Positions 13,337 to 21,433 of a DNA stretch of 23,372 nucleotides are shown here, piece by piece. The notes beneath the pieces are model-generated. The model was not told the origin of the DNA. It made no database searches and saw only the letters and a program-made list of their open reading frames with translations. The position numbers and the translations under genes were made by a program. Position 1 is the first letter of the stretch. Each line of letters begins with the position of its first letter. Source of the stretch: a virus. The DNA lies in IMG/VR virus record IMGVR_UViG_3300027896_000228, positions 1-23,372 of that record. One strand, 5' to 3'.

Positions 13337-15643
13337 GTGGCTGATGTAAAATATGCCGTGACCGTAGATGCGGCCGGTGCCGTAACGCAGATACAAAAGC
13401 TGGACGATGCCTTTAAACAGCTAGGAAGGTCCACTGATTCTACCGCAAATGTAGGCTCAGCGCTCCGGGGACAGCTTGATGGGCTATGGAAGAGCTTTGT
13501 TGCGGGCCAATTTGTAGTAGAAGGGCTCCGAAAAGGCTACGAAATACTCAAAAACTTCGTTGTGGGCTCTATTTCGGCCGCCAAAGAGTCCGAAATGACG
13601 GAGGCTCGGCTTTCGGCCGCCTTGAAAGCTACGGGCCGGGAAGTAGAGATGGGGACGCGCTACTACATGGCGCACGCCCAGGCCCTGCAAGGCGTAACGA
13701 TTTACCGCAAGAACGATATCGCTTCAGCCGAGGCGATGCTTCTCACGCTGACTAAACTCGACAGAGATGGCATGGACGATGCCACAAAGCTGGCCATCGG
13801 GCTAGCGGCGGTCTACGGAGGCGACCTCAACACTTACATCCGGCAAGTGGCGATGGGATTCGAGGGTCAGTATATGCAACTCGGGCGGCTCCTCCCGACC
13901 GTCAGGGAAGCCACTACAGCTCACGATAAACACGCCGCTATGATTAAGGCCTCGGGCCAGATGTTCGAAATCGCCCAGGCGCAGGCCGCTACCTTCGGTG
14001 GCCGCATCGCTCAGATAAACAACTTCTTCTACCAGTTCCAAGAGAAGGTAGGGCAATCTGTAACTCAATCGAAGGCTCTTCAGTTTTTCCTCTCGTTAAT
14101 CTCCGAGACTCTGAAACAACTAGCGCAGGCTCCCGACCCTACGCGTGGACCACTAGGTATGCTGATGGCTACTGTCAATGCCACAGCACAGGTCTTGAAC
14201 CGACAGTTCGGGCCGGCTCTGCTGTTAGTCGCCGCTGAGCAAGCCAAGGCCAACGAGGAAGCCAAGAACCTCATCGGGGGGCTAATAGGGCAGACTGTAG
14301 CTTACACCCCGGCCGGCCTAGCGGCCAAGAAGCATGCTGATGCTCTAAAGGCGGCTCAGGCCGCTACCGAGGCCTACGAGAAATCGCTCACTGCCCTGCA
14401 GACCAAGAGCGGGGAAACCCTGAAGGCTGAACTCGCTGACGCTCAGGCCGCTCTGAACGCCGCGCTGGCCAGGAAGGAGGAATCGGGCGTAGTCGAGGAA
14501 CTTGCCAAGAAGGTCGCTACGCTGAAGGAGAAACTCGAGGGGACCAACTTCGAGTTGGATAAATTCGGTCATTTCGTCCCGAAGGGTAGCCAGGTCGCTC
14601 TGGTATTTCGGGACATCGACGTATCCACGGACACGGCCACAGCCTCGTTGAATGAATACAAGACGGTCATGGGCCGGCTTGTAGGAGGCGAACTCGGCAA
14701 GATTATTGACTCGATGTATGATTACAAAGGCGCGGCCGAGGGCGATGTGGTCGTCACTTACAAGTTGAAGCAGATATTCGATGCCCTCAGCCGCACCGAA
14801 ATCAAAGTCGAGATGGACAAGACCAAGAAGGCTCTGGACGAAATGGCATTGTCAGGGCGTTACACGGCTGATGAGTTTTTGAAACTCTACAACAGGTGGG
14901 TGGCACTCAAGAAAGAATTGGCAGAGCCGACCTGGACAGCGAAATTGGCCAAATCCATCCAGGATGCCATCGCGATAGCAACTCCTATCGTTCAGGGATT
15001 TAGCGCTATCTTTTCTCAGATGCAGACCAATAACACCATCGCTGTGGACAACTGGTATAAGAAGCAGGTCGACATCATTAACAAGACCGTCAAGGATGAG
15101 ACGAAGAAGCAACAGGCCTTGATAGCGTTAGAGGCTGAGTATCAGATTAAGCGCACTTCGGCCGCCCGCGAAGCGGCCAAGGGCCAGAAGGCTGTCGCTC
15201 TCATGGAGGCTGTGGTCAACACGGCCGCTGGCGTAGCCAGGGCCTTCTCGGACTTCATGTTTCCGCTTTCTGTAATCATTGCCGGAATCGTAGGAGCGCT
15301 CGGAGCTGTGCAGATAGGCCTTATCGCGGCCCAGCCTATACCTCTCGCCAAAGGAGCCCTGTTCACTCGCCCCACAAGAATGACCACATCCGATGGCCGG
15401 GCCTACGAGATGGGCGAGGCCGGCCCGGAATTGCTTTCGCCGGAGCCTAGATTACGCACAATCATCCGCGAGGAGACCAAGTTCTCCTCCTCGAGGACTG
15501 TGCTGAACATCAATTCGCCTCTAATAAACACTTCCGGCCTGACTAGAGCCGACCTAGAGAACGCCGGGGCCGAACTCTTCGCGGTAATTGAACGCCAAGG
15601 CCGGCGCAGAGGCCGCCTGAAACTAGCTAGCGCCACTGGATGA
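13337..15643 (+). CDS. Tape measure protein
   Basis: This 768-residue protein sets tail length and enters the host envelope during injection. It starts with GTG 13337, with AGGAG 7 nt upstream. The N-terminus (VKYAVTVDAAGAVTQIQKLDD, then FKQLGRS) is typical of tape measures. It has long Ala-rich helices, a clear coiled-coil-like stretch at about residues 330-400 (TLKAELADAQAALNAALARKEE), and near the C-terminus a hydrophobic segment (LSVIIAGIVGALGAVQIGLIAA). An 'AQPIPLAKGALF' motif follows, common at tape-measure C-termini. At about 0.15 nm per residue the tail would be roughly 115 nm. No peptidoglycan hydrolase motif is seen. Confidence 0.92.
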   Translation: MADVKYAVTVDAAGAVTQIQKLDDAFKQLGRSTDSTANVGSALRGQLDGLWKSFVAGQFVVEGLRKGYEILKNFVVGSISAAKESEMTEARLSAALKATGREVEMGTRYYMAHAQALQGVTIYRKNDIASAEAMLLTLTKLDRDGMDDATKLAIGLAAVYGGDLNTYIRQVAMGFEGQYMQLGRLLPTVREATTAHDKHAAMIKASGQMFEIAQAQAATFGGRIAQINNFFYQFQEKVGQSVTQSKALQFFLSLISETLKQLAQAPDPTRGPLGMLMATVNATAQVLNRQFGPALLLVAAEQAKANEEAKNLIGGLIGQTVAYTPAGLAAKKHADALKAAQAATEAYEKSLTALQTKSGETLKAELADAQAALNAALARKEESGVVEELAKKVATLKEKLEGTNFELDKFGHFVPKGSQVALVFRDIDVSTDTATASLNEYKTVMGRLVGGELGKIIDSMYDYKGAAEGDVVVTYKLKQIFDALSRTEIKVEMDKTKKALDEMALSGRYTADEFLKLYNRWVALKKELAEPTWTAKLAKSIQDAIAIATPIVQGFSAIFSQMQTNNTIAVDNWYKKQVDIINKTVKDETKKQQALIALEAEYQIKRTSAAREAAKGQKAVALMEAVVNTAAGVARAFSDFMFPLSVIIAGIVGALGAVQIGLIAAQPIPLAKGALFTRPTRMTTSDGRAYEMGEAGPELLSPEPRLRTIIREETKFSSSRTVLNINSPLINTSGLTRADLENAGAELFAVIERQGRRRGRLKLASATG

Positions 15644-15652
15644 GGTAGCCAC

Positions 15653-16039
15653 ATGCCAAATATATATCTAGGTCCTCCTGGCGCTGAGACGTTGCTCCCG
15701 GCTGTTAATTGGAGGGACGGGGCCTCCCCCGAACTCCCAGTGGGGGTAACAAAGCAGATTGTCAAATCCACAATGATAGACGGGACGACCCGCTACAACT
15801 TCAAGACTATATCCCCGAAGACATTCCAGCTCGAGTGGGCCTTGCTGGCCGGCGCAGATGTGTTGACTCTGCTCTCGCTAGCCGAATACAACGGCCGGCT
15901 CCGATTCCAGAACAACTGGCAGGACGCTGTGTGGCGCTTTGTCGCCATAACGAGCATTACAGTAGCGCCGGTTCAGGAAACCTTTGCGATGGCGGCCGCT
16001 AAATACCATGTCACGGTCACTTTAGAGGAGATTAGATAG
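15653..16039 (+). CDS. Distal tail / tail tip adaptor protein
   Basis: This is a 128-residue protein directly after the tape measure, with a GAGG site before ATG 15653. It is beta-rich with many Trp/Phe residues (LEWALLAGADVLTLLSL, then NWQDAVWRFVAITSITVAPV) and no lytic motif. Size and position fit small distal-tail or hub-adaptor proteins linking tube to tip; it is shorter than full Dit proteins and could be a Dit N-domain analogue. Its stop TAG shares its G with the GTG start of the hub gene, so the two are tightly coupled. Confidence 0.7.
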   Translation: MPNIYLGPPGAETLLPAVNWRDGASPELPVGVTKQIVKSTMIDGTTRYNFKTISPKTFQLEWALLAGADVLTLLSLAEYNGRLRFQNNWQDAVWRFVAITSITVAPVQETFAMAAAKYHVTVTLEEIR

Positions 16040-19000
16040 TGCAGGCTATTCCTCTACCTCTCCGTCCTCCAGACCTATGGGCTGAAGACCAAGAGCCGGT
16101 TTCTAAGTTCGAAATACTAAAGAGCCAGACCGAGAAGCTCACCGACGGAGGCATGAACGCCTGGACCGACGCCGTCACCTTAACCAACTGGACGAAGTCG
16201 ACCTCCGGCACCTCGACTCTCAACCGGGAAGCCTCTGCCCTGCTCGAAGGCGCTTACTCGGCCCGCGCCGACATCGACTCCTCCAACAGCTACGTCTACT
16301 GGTATCAGGCCAGCATCGCTCTCAAGGCCGGGCTCTCCTACGAAATCTCCTTCTGGTATAAGACGACGCGCTCGGTTCAGGCCGGGTGGCAACTCGCCTC
16401 CTCTGACAACGCCTACTCGCTCGGCGCGGACGGCGTTTGGGTGGCAGGCAACGTGCCTGTCATCCTCCCGTCATCTGAGGTCTGGACCAAGGTTATTATA
16501 CCGTTCTCTGCCTATCCCCCGAAGACATCCTACAACATCTACTTCGGCGCGGGGAACACGTTCGGCGCGAGCTCGGCCAATGGCTCTATTTGGTTCGACG
16601 CCGCCTCGCTCAAAGAACAGGACTGGCTAGACCTCTCCCAGACGCCCGAATCCCAGGAGCTTACGAACGACGGCGGGCTCAACATTTGGACCGATGCTAC
16701 GCACCTCACTAATTGGACCAGCTCCCTCACCGGCACTTCAACGGTCAACAGGGAGAGTTCCGTCAAGCGCGGAGGAGCATATTCTCTGCGGCTAGACGTT
16801 GACGCTGGCAATGACACAGTCTACGTCTGGCAACAGCAAAAACTCATCCCCGGCAATCGCTACACGGTTAGTTTTTGGTATAAGACAGCGGCCGGGAAGA
16901 ACGCCGGTTTCTACCTTTGGGACCCTAAATATCCTATGTATCTAAAGAGCGATGGCTCTTGGATGACAAGCGGCAACCAAATCGCCCTCCCGGAAGCGCA
17001 GACCTGGACCTACTGGGAGGTGACATTTAGGGCTCTTCCAGGCACTTGCGAGCATAATTTTGCTCTCTCCTCTGGTTCCAGTTCGGCCTCCTCCTCGATT
17101 TATTTTGACGATGTTTCGCTACGGCCGTTCACCAACTGTCTTCGTTCATTGCAAATTACCCAGGGGGGTGCCGGAGTTTCTCCAGACCCTATTGCCGGGA
17201 CTTGGCAAGCCGAAATCGATAATCCTGATGGCATATTTCACCCCAAACACCCTACATCGGCATGGGCTTCCTTGTTGCAACTGGGACGAAAAATGCGGCT
17301 TTCTACAGGTGGGAAGTTCTCCGGCAACCTAAACTTTGACGGCTCTAACGACTACGCCGAGGTGCCGCATAATTCCGCTCTCAACCTCACCGCCAACGTG
17401 ACGCTGGAGGCGTGGGTGCGGCAGACGGCCCGCAACGCCTGGGCCGCCGTCATCACTAAGGGCACCTCGACAGACTGGACTAACGGTGACAACTACGTTA
17501 TGGGCCTCCAGAGCGGCAAGGTCGATTTCCGTTGGGGCGCGGCGGGCTCCGCACTCATGAGCTCGGCCATTCCGCTCAACACCTGGACACACATCGTATG
17601 CGTGGCCGAGACGGGCACGACCAACTGCCTGAAAATCTACATCAACGGAGTACTGGATACTCAGGCCAATCGCAACGGCAACCCCTCGACCAACGCCAAC
17701 GCGCTCCGCTTCGGAACGGACACGCAGGGCCAAGACCAGTACTCTGGAGACCTACGTGGCGTTAGGATTTACGGTCGGGCACTGGCGGCCTCCGAGGTCT
17801 ACGAGCACTTCCTCGGCTCGTTCCGCGACGAGACGAGCGTGGTCGGGTTGTGGAAGTTCGGGGAGCCCTCCGGCTCCATCCTGGACACCTCCGGCGCGGG
17901 CAACGCCCTGAACGGAACGCTTTACGCTGAGACGGTGCGTTCTAAACCCACTACGCTCTGGCAAAGGATGATTGGATTCCTCGACCCTCCCAAATTCAAC
18001 AATGGAGCCAAGACCGTAGGATTAGCAGGATGCGATTACAGCAAACTTCTCTCCGACACCATCCTCCAGAAGCCTAACAACTACTTCGGCAAGAGCTGGA
18101 CGACCTCGACCGTGGGCTCCTCGCCGACGCTCGGCTCCGAACTATACACCAATAGCGATGCCATCGCCTCCAACGACACGAACACCATGAACACCTGGAC
18201 GGCTTATTCTGGGACTATCGCCTCTGCGGCAGACGGTGGAGGCGGCTCGACTTACGTGGGCCTCCAGGCCGCCGGCGGAGCGCTTTACCAGGCCTTCACC
18301 TACCAGAACAGCACCGTGAACCTCACGGCCGGGCACAAATACCAGGTCATTATCAAATACTGCCAGCAGAGCGGGAGCGACGACTGCACCTTCGAGTTCA
18401 AAATATGTAAAGGCGGAGACTCCTCGTCCGTCCAGGGAACTACCGGTGCGTTTCATTCCTATTCCTGGGTGACCAAGACATTCTACTTCGATGCGCTCTA
18501 CACCGGCAACTGTATGCTCCAGTTCGAGCTGACCGACCCGCAGTTCATGAACCAGAGCTGTTATATCGACGCGCTCTCAATCAAAGAGGTCACCGGCTAC
18601 ACCAACTCCAAGTATTCAATGCCCTCCGACTGTAACGGGCCGTATTATTGCACGGTCGATGGCATTCCTCACTGGTTCGGGGAGGCGACGCAGGGCTGGC
18701 TCTACAAAGAGGACATTAAGCAGTTCTACTTCTCGGATAACTACTTGCTCGCTGATGGCACGAACAACATGGTCATCTACTACTACACTAACCAGACGCC
18801 GGAAGGGATTGTAGCGGCCTTGCTTGTAACGGCCGGGCTATACTCCTCGGCCGCGCTAGCGCTTGCTGACATGAACTATGTCCCCACTGGGATAACTCTT
18901 CAGAGGGTGTGGTTCGAAAGCGGCATGTCTATCATGGAGGCCATCCGCCAACTTTGCGAAAGGGCTAACTATCGCTTCTGGTTCGACGAACTTGGGAAGG

Positions 19001-19560
19001 CTAATTTCCGTCCGGCTCCTACGGCCGCTGGCGTCATGGCCTCCTTCAACTTCAGGCAACTCCAAGACCTTCAGGACTACGAGGACCTCGCCGAAATTCG
19101 CAACCATATCATCATCGAAGGCATGAGCCTGACTATGTATAACGACGACAAGAATCTAGACGGCGACAAGATTCAGCCCTCCGCCTACAAGTCCGACGTG
19201 TCCGACGCCTCCTCTATTGCCACCTATCTAGAGAAGACCTGCTCGATAAAGAATACGCTTTTCCAGACTCAGGCCTCTTGCGATGCGATGGCGGCCGCTA
19301 TGCTCGCCGCCTTCAAGAATCCCAAGTGGTATTCGGAGCTGGCTGTCCCGGCCAATGTCGCCCCTCTGCAACGCGGGGATACGATATCCTGGGAGATTCC
19401 CCTCCGGGCCGCTCTACATGACGGAAAGTATTATGCGGTTCCGATGTATGGCGACGGCACCCTCTATGGCGAACCTGGCGTCAAGGCCATCGTCACGGGT
19501 ATTATTCGCGATGTCCAGATGCAGGGGTCGGACTTCCGCTTTAAGTGCGAGATGATTTAG
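16039..19560 (+). CDS. Tail hub/tip protein with inserted lectin-like modules
   Basis: This is a 1173-residue protein from GTG 16039 (GAGGAG at 16025-16030). Hub-type segments are split into pieces: residues about 1-33; 365-424 (LRSLQITQGGAG, then AEIDNPDGIFHP, then GRKMRLS); 637-693 (LWQRMIGFLDPP, then VGLAGCDYSKLLSD); and 853-1173 (IMEAIRQLCERANYRFWFDE, DTISWEI). Between them lie two CBM4/9-like jelly rolls (34-194 and 208-364), a LamG-like domain (about 425-636) and a third jelly roll (about 694-852). Each jelly roll ends in an 'IWFDAASL/IYFDDVSL/YIDALSI' strand. The hub organises the tail tip; the inserts likely display glycan-binding surfaces. The LamG stretch is more GC-ending than the hub codons around it. 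Confidence 0.85.
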   Translation: MQAIPLPLRPPDLWAEDQEPVSKFEILKSQTEKLTDGGMNAWTDAVTLTNWTKSTSGTSTLNREASALLEGAYSARADIDSSNSYVYWYQASIALKAGLSYEISFWYKTTRSVQAGWQLASSDNAYSLGADGVWVAGNVPVILPSSEVWTKVIIPFSAYPPKTSYNIYFGAGNTFGASSANGSIWFDAASLKEQDWLDLSQTPESQELTNDGGLNIWTDATHLTNWTSSLTGTSTVNRESSVKRGGAYSLRLDVDAGNDTVYVWQQQKLIPGNRYTVSFWYKTAAGKNAGFYLWDPKYPMYLKSDGSWMTSGNQIALPEAQTWTYWEVTFRALPGTCEHNFALSSGSSSASSSIYFDDVSLRPFTNCLRSLQITQGGAGVSPDPIAGTWQAEIDNPDGIFHPKHPTSAWASLLQLGRKMRLSTGGKFSGNLNFDGSNDYAEVPHNSALNLTANVTLEAWVRQTARNAWAAVITKGTSTDWTNGDNYVMGLQSGKVDFRWGAAGSALMSSAIPLNTWTHIVCVAETGTTNCLKIYINGVLDTQANRNGNPSTNANALRFGTDTQGQDQYSGDLRGVRIYGRALAASEVYEHFLGSFRDETSVVGLWKFGEPSGSILDTSGAGNALNGTLYAETVRSKPTTLWQRMIGFLDPPKFNNGAKTVGLAGCDYSKLLSDTILQKPNNYFGKSWTTSTVGSSPTLGSELYTNSDAIASNDTNTMNTWTAYSGTIASAADGGGGSTYVGLQAAGGALYQAFTYQNSTVNLTAGHKYQVIIKYCQQSGSDDCTFEFKICKGGDSSSVQGTTGAFHSYSWVTKTFYFDALYTGNCMLQFELTDPQFMNQSCYIDALSIKEVTGYTNSKYSMPSDCNGPYYCTVDGIPHWFGEATQGWLYKEDIKQFYFSDNYLLADGTNNMVIYYYTNQTPEGIVAALLVTAGLYSSAALALADMNYVPTGITLQRVWFESGMSIMEAIRQLCERANYRFWFDELGKANFRPAPTAAGVMASFNFRQLQDLQDYEDLAEIRNHIIIEGMSLTMYNDDKNLDGDKIQPSAYKSDVSDASSIATYLEKTCSIKNTLFQTQASCDAMAAAMLAAFKNPKWYSELAVPANVAPLQRGDTISWEIPLRAALHDGKYYAVPMYGDGTLYGEPGVKAIVTGIIRDVQMQGSDFRFKCEMI
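16138..16620 (+). repeat. Lectin-like module in hub, copy 1
   Basis: About 161 codons from LTDGGMNAWTDAVTLTNW to GSIWFDAASLKEQ. It contains GTSTLNREASAL, ADIDSSNSYVYW and ISFWYKTTRS, all matched in the next copy and partly in the 10734 module. Confidence 0.7.
16660..17130 (+). repeat. Lectin-like module in hub, copy 2
   Basis: About 157 codons from LTNDGGLNIWTDATHLTNW to SSIYFDDVSLRPF. Closely parallels copy 1 (GTSTVNRESSVKRGG; VSFWYKTAAGKN), so the two are tandem repeats at protein level separated by a short linker. Confidence 0.72.
17317..17945 (+). other. LamG-like domain inserted in the tail hub
   Basis: This encodes about 210 residues with LamG/concanavalin-type motifs: LNFDGSNDYAEVPHNSALNL, VTLEAWVRQTA, NTWTHIVCVAE, LKIYINGVLD, and DLRGVRIYGRALAASEVYEHF. 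The usual first LamG motif ('LVGYW.FDEGSG....DSSG..N.G.L') appears here at the end, as VVGLWKFGEPSGSILDTSG. This suggests a circularly permuted form. The codons are strongly C/G-ending, unlike the hub sequence on either side. Confidence 0.8.
18120..18597 (+). repeat. Lectin-like module in hub, copy 3 (divergent)
   Basis: About 159 codons from LGSELYTNSDAIASND to SCYIDALSIKEV. It keeps the jelly-roll layout and terminal strand of the other copies but has several cysteines (CQQSGSDDC, CKGG, NCML, SCY) absent from the first two copies. It sits between hub segments, after the Cys-containing GCDYSKLL segment. Confidence 0.6.
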
Positions 19561-19570
19561 GAGAACGAAC

Positions 19571-20398
19571 ATGAGTTCTTGGACTACAAAAACCGGCTCC
19601 GATACGATACAGGCCTCCCACATCAACGACCTGCAGACTCTCAAGCTAGATGCCGACATGGTCACGCCCACTCCAACAGCAAGCAAAGTGCCGCAGGCGG
19701 ATGCCAACGGCAAACTCGCGGCCGGCTGGGGAGGTAACGCCTCGACTATAGCTACGCTAGACGGCTCATCCAAGGTGGTCCAGGACCCGGCCAACGCCAC
19801 TGCTACTCCGACGGCCTCGAAGATTCCCATTGCCGACGCCAACGGCCAGCTCGACCTGTGGCTAAACTCCTTCATCGACGGCGCGGAAACTCAGCGCACT
19901 CTTATGTGTCGCCTAGCGCCGGGCACGGCCGGCTTCCTGCTTATATCGGGCACGGCTTACTTCGTCTACCTCGGCCGCACGAAGCGGGCCTTCACACCGA
20001 AGTACGTCGAGTTCTACGTCTCGACGGCCGGCGTGGGCGCTCAGACAGCGGAGGTCGGATTCTTCACCTCTAGCACTCCGCCAAACAAAGGCGCAATATC
20101 GATGGTCTACAAAATCGCTACCGGCACGGTCGATTCGCTAACGACGACCGGACTCAAGCGAAACACCTCGGCCTTTTCGACGAGCATCCCGGCCGGAACG
20201 CATCTCTGGGCGGGCATCCGCACGGCGATGGCCACCACCCAGCCGACGATTTGGGGCGTGGGCCAGGACTGGGGCGAGGGCATCGTCCAGGCGGCCGCCG
20301 GAGCCAGCGCGCTGACGGGCGCGGGGCCCTGGAGCGGTGCGCTCATCAGCGCCTCGACTTCGGTCATCTGCCCAGACCTTAGAGGAGTTCTTGATTAA
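19571..20398 (+). CDS. Tail fibre protein
   Basis: This is a 275-residue protein with TAGGAG before ATG 19571. It starts with SSWTTKTGSDTIQASHINDLQ, the typical tail-attaching start of short phage fibres. Two repeats of a fibre shaft motif follow: TPTASKVPQADANGKL (about residues 32-47) and TPTASKIPIADANGQL (about 78-93). The rest is a beta-rich globular end (FYVSTAGVGAQTAEVGFF, then SIPAGTHLWAGIRTAM), likely the receptor-contacting part. As the last large structural gene after the hub, its position fits. It probably trimerises, by analogy with this class of repeats. Confidence 0.8.
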   Translation: MSSWTTKTGSDTIQASHINDLQTLKLDADMVTPTPTASKVPQADANGKLAAGWGGNASTIATLDGSSKVVQDPANATATPTASKIPIADANGQLDLWLNSFIDGAETQRTLMCRLAPGTAGFLLISGTAYFVYLGRTKRAFTPKYVEFYVSTAGVGAQTAEVGFFTSSTPPNKGAISMVYKIATGTVDSLTTTGLKRNTSAFSTSIPAGTHLWAGIRTAMATTQPTIWGVGQDWGEGIVQAAAGASALTGAGPWSGALISASTSVICPDLRGVLD

Positions 20399-20619
20399 TG
20401 AAGTGCCAAGATTCGGCCTGGCGTCTGTTAGCAGAGCTACTTCTTCGCACAGAACGTCTTCATCCTTACGACAAGGAGCGCCTGGCTCGTGCTGTCCTAT
20501 TTCTCAAGGAGTTCGAGGCGCTCCATAGCGAGGCCTTCTTTAAAGCCATGGATGTTCTTGATACTCCCGAAGGCCGGCGCTTTCGTCGCGCCTTCTTGGG
20601 GTTAAGAGAGGTGCTGTGA
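20398..20619 (+). CDS. Small hypothetical helical protein
   Basis: This is a 73-residue protein coupled to the fibre gene by TAATG at 20396-20400. It is predicted all-helical and rich in Arg/Glu/Leu (LLAELLLRTERLHPYDKERL, then EGRRFRRAFLGLREVL), with no membrane segment and no recognisable motif. The absence of beta structure makes a fibre part unlikely; a small assembly or regulatory factor is possible. Function unknown. Confidence 0.65.
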   Translation: MKCQDSAWRLLAELLLRTERLHPYDKERLARAVLFLKEFEALHSEAFFKAMDVLDTPEGRRFRRAFLGLREVL

Positions 20620-20828
20620 TGGATACGAAAGAGATTTTCGTAGAGGCAAAACTCAGCAAATGGGATGAGACGAACATAGCCCAGATGGGCTTGCACAAGA
20701 TGCCCATGAGCAAGGCAATGTATGCAGGGCGTTGTCCTTTTTGCCGCACCGGGGACTTCGTCGTCTGGCTGGATAAGGGGCGGGTCCACTGCTACGGGTG
20801 CGGCCTGGATGGCAAAATCAAGCGATAG
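20619..20828 (+). CDS. Small zinc-ribbon protein (CHC2-like)
   Basis: This is a 69-residue protein. ATG 20619 overlaps the previous TGA, with GAGAGG at 20606-20611; a GTG three bases earlier is possible but less well spaced. The C-terminal half is a four-cysteine zinc ribbon: Cys39-x2-Cys42 and Cys58-x2-Cys61 in CPFCRTGDFVVWLDKG and VHCYGCGLDG. The second pair with HCYGCG is similar to the CHC2 zinc finger of DnaG-type primases, but no primase catalytic domain is present. It could bind DNA or a protein partner. Probably a stand-alone regulatory or accessory factor. Confidence 0.75.
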   Translation: MDTKEIFVEAKLSKWDETNIAQMGLHKMPMSKAMYAGRCPFCRTGDFVVWLDKGRVHCYGCGLDGKIKR

Positions 20829-20839
20829 GAGGCAATCTC

Positions 20840-21154
20840 ATGGCAACTAAGCTCGGGCAAACTTCCGTCACGCTGGAGGTGCAGGCCGCGCCGACAGCCT
20901 TTCTCCAAGCTACTCCAGCGGCTCTGGCAGTGGCTAAAGGCAGTCCTGCGGTTTTTTCGGTTCACGTGACGCCGCAGAACTTCGCCGGCCCGATATATCT
21001 CCGGCTCGGCAACGTCGCCAACGACGAGGCCTGGTCGGTGAATCCCATCCCAGCTGGCGGAGGGAGCTCTCAGCTCACCATCGACACTACGGGCTGGCCG
21101 GTGGCTCCGCCGTTCGAAATCGCCATCGAAGCATGGGATGCGCTCCCGGCCTAA
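20840..21154 (+). CDS. Ig-like domain protein
   Basis: This is a 104-residue protein. ATG 20840 follows TAGGAGG with 8 nt spacing; an in-frame ATG at 20798 lies in the zinc-ribbon gene and has no RBS. The sequence has an Ig-like/bacterial surface pattern: PAALAVAKGSPAVFSVHVTP, then FAGPIYLRLGNV, then GSSQLTIDTTGWP, ending in FEIAIEAWD. This resembles single Ig-like domains used as virion or cell-surface adhesion modules. It is the last gene before the intergenic region, so it closes the structural transcription unit. Possible head or tail decoration; no specific ligand is visible. Confidence 0.75.
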   Translation: MATKLGQTSVTLEVQAAPTAFLQATPAALAVAKGSPAVFSVHVTPQNFAGPIYLRLGNVANDEAWSVNPIPAGGGSSQLTIDTTGWPVAPPFEIAIEAWDALPA

Positions 21155-21185
21155 CGAATCTACCAGCCCTAAATAGTTCACGCCA

Positions 21186-21228
21186 CTGCAGGCATTTGCA
21201 GGGCCTTCGCGGGCCTATGCCGTAGGCC
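21186..21228 (+). terminator. Two small stem-loops after the structural genes
   Basis: CTGCA (21186-21190) pairs with TGCAG (21197-21201) around a 6-nt loop. GGCCTA (21212-21217) pairs with TAGGCC (21223-21228) around a 5-nt loop. There is no clear T-run directly after them, so a terminator is plausible only by position (33 to 58 bases after the last structural stop). Confidence 0.35.
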
Positions 21229-21371
21229 ATCACTAGCCGTCTTCCTTAACTGTCAAGACTAGCGCTCCAGCAGTCTGGCCAATTCCATGATAAAAAAATA
21301 TTTTAAAATTTATTTCTCCTGTCTTTACAATGACTTGCCTTCGCAAAAAGGCTATTTTCAGCACCATGGAC

Positions 21372-21400
21372 TTGACTTTTTTTGAAAACGCGTTTATAAT
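21372..21400 (+). promoter_or_regulatory. Sigma-70-type promoter with palindromic spacer
   Basis: TTGACT (-35, 21372-21377), 17-nt spacer, TATAAT (-10, 21395-21400); start predicted about 21407. The spacer and -10 first base contain a perfect 10-bp palindrome AAACGCGTTT (21386-21395), a possible operator for a repressor that would block polymerase. An AT-rich tract upstream could act as an UP element. It drives the module from 21434 onward. It is the only clear promoter seen in the window. Confidence 0.85.
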
Positions 21401-21433
21401 ATAGTGTAGTTCGGAATGAAAGGAGCTGGATGA

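Larger units (their letters stand above)
21155..21433. other. Intergenic region: hairpins, AT-rich tract, promoter
   Basis: This 279-base gap is the longest without a gene in the window. It contains two small stem-loops (21186-21228), an AT-rich tract with A- and T-runs (about 21290-21315), and one strong promoter (21372-21400). I saw no plausible gene on either strand. It separates the structural genes from the downstream module of small genes. Confidence 0.7.

Noticed and set aside
21289-21325. AT-rich tract as a minus-strand promoter or replication origin
   Set aside because: Only loose -10/-35 matches on the minus strand and no iterons or minus-strand genes; more likely an UP element for the plus-strand promoter.
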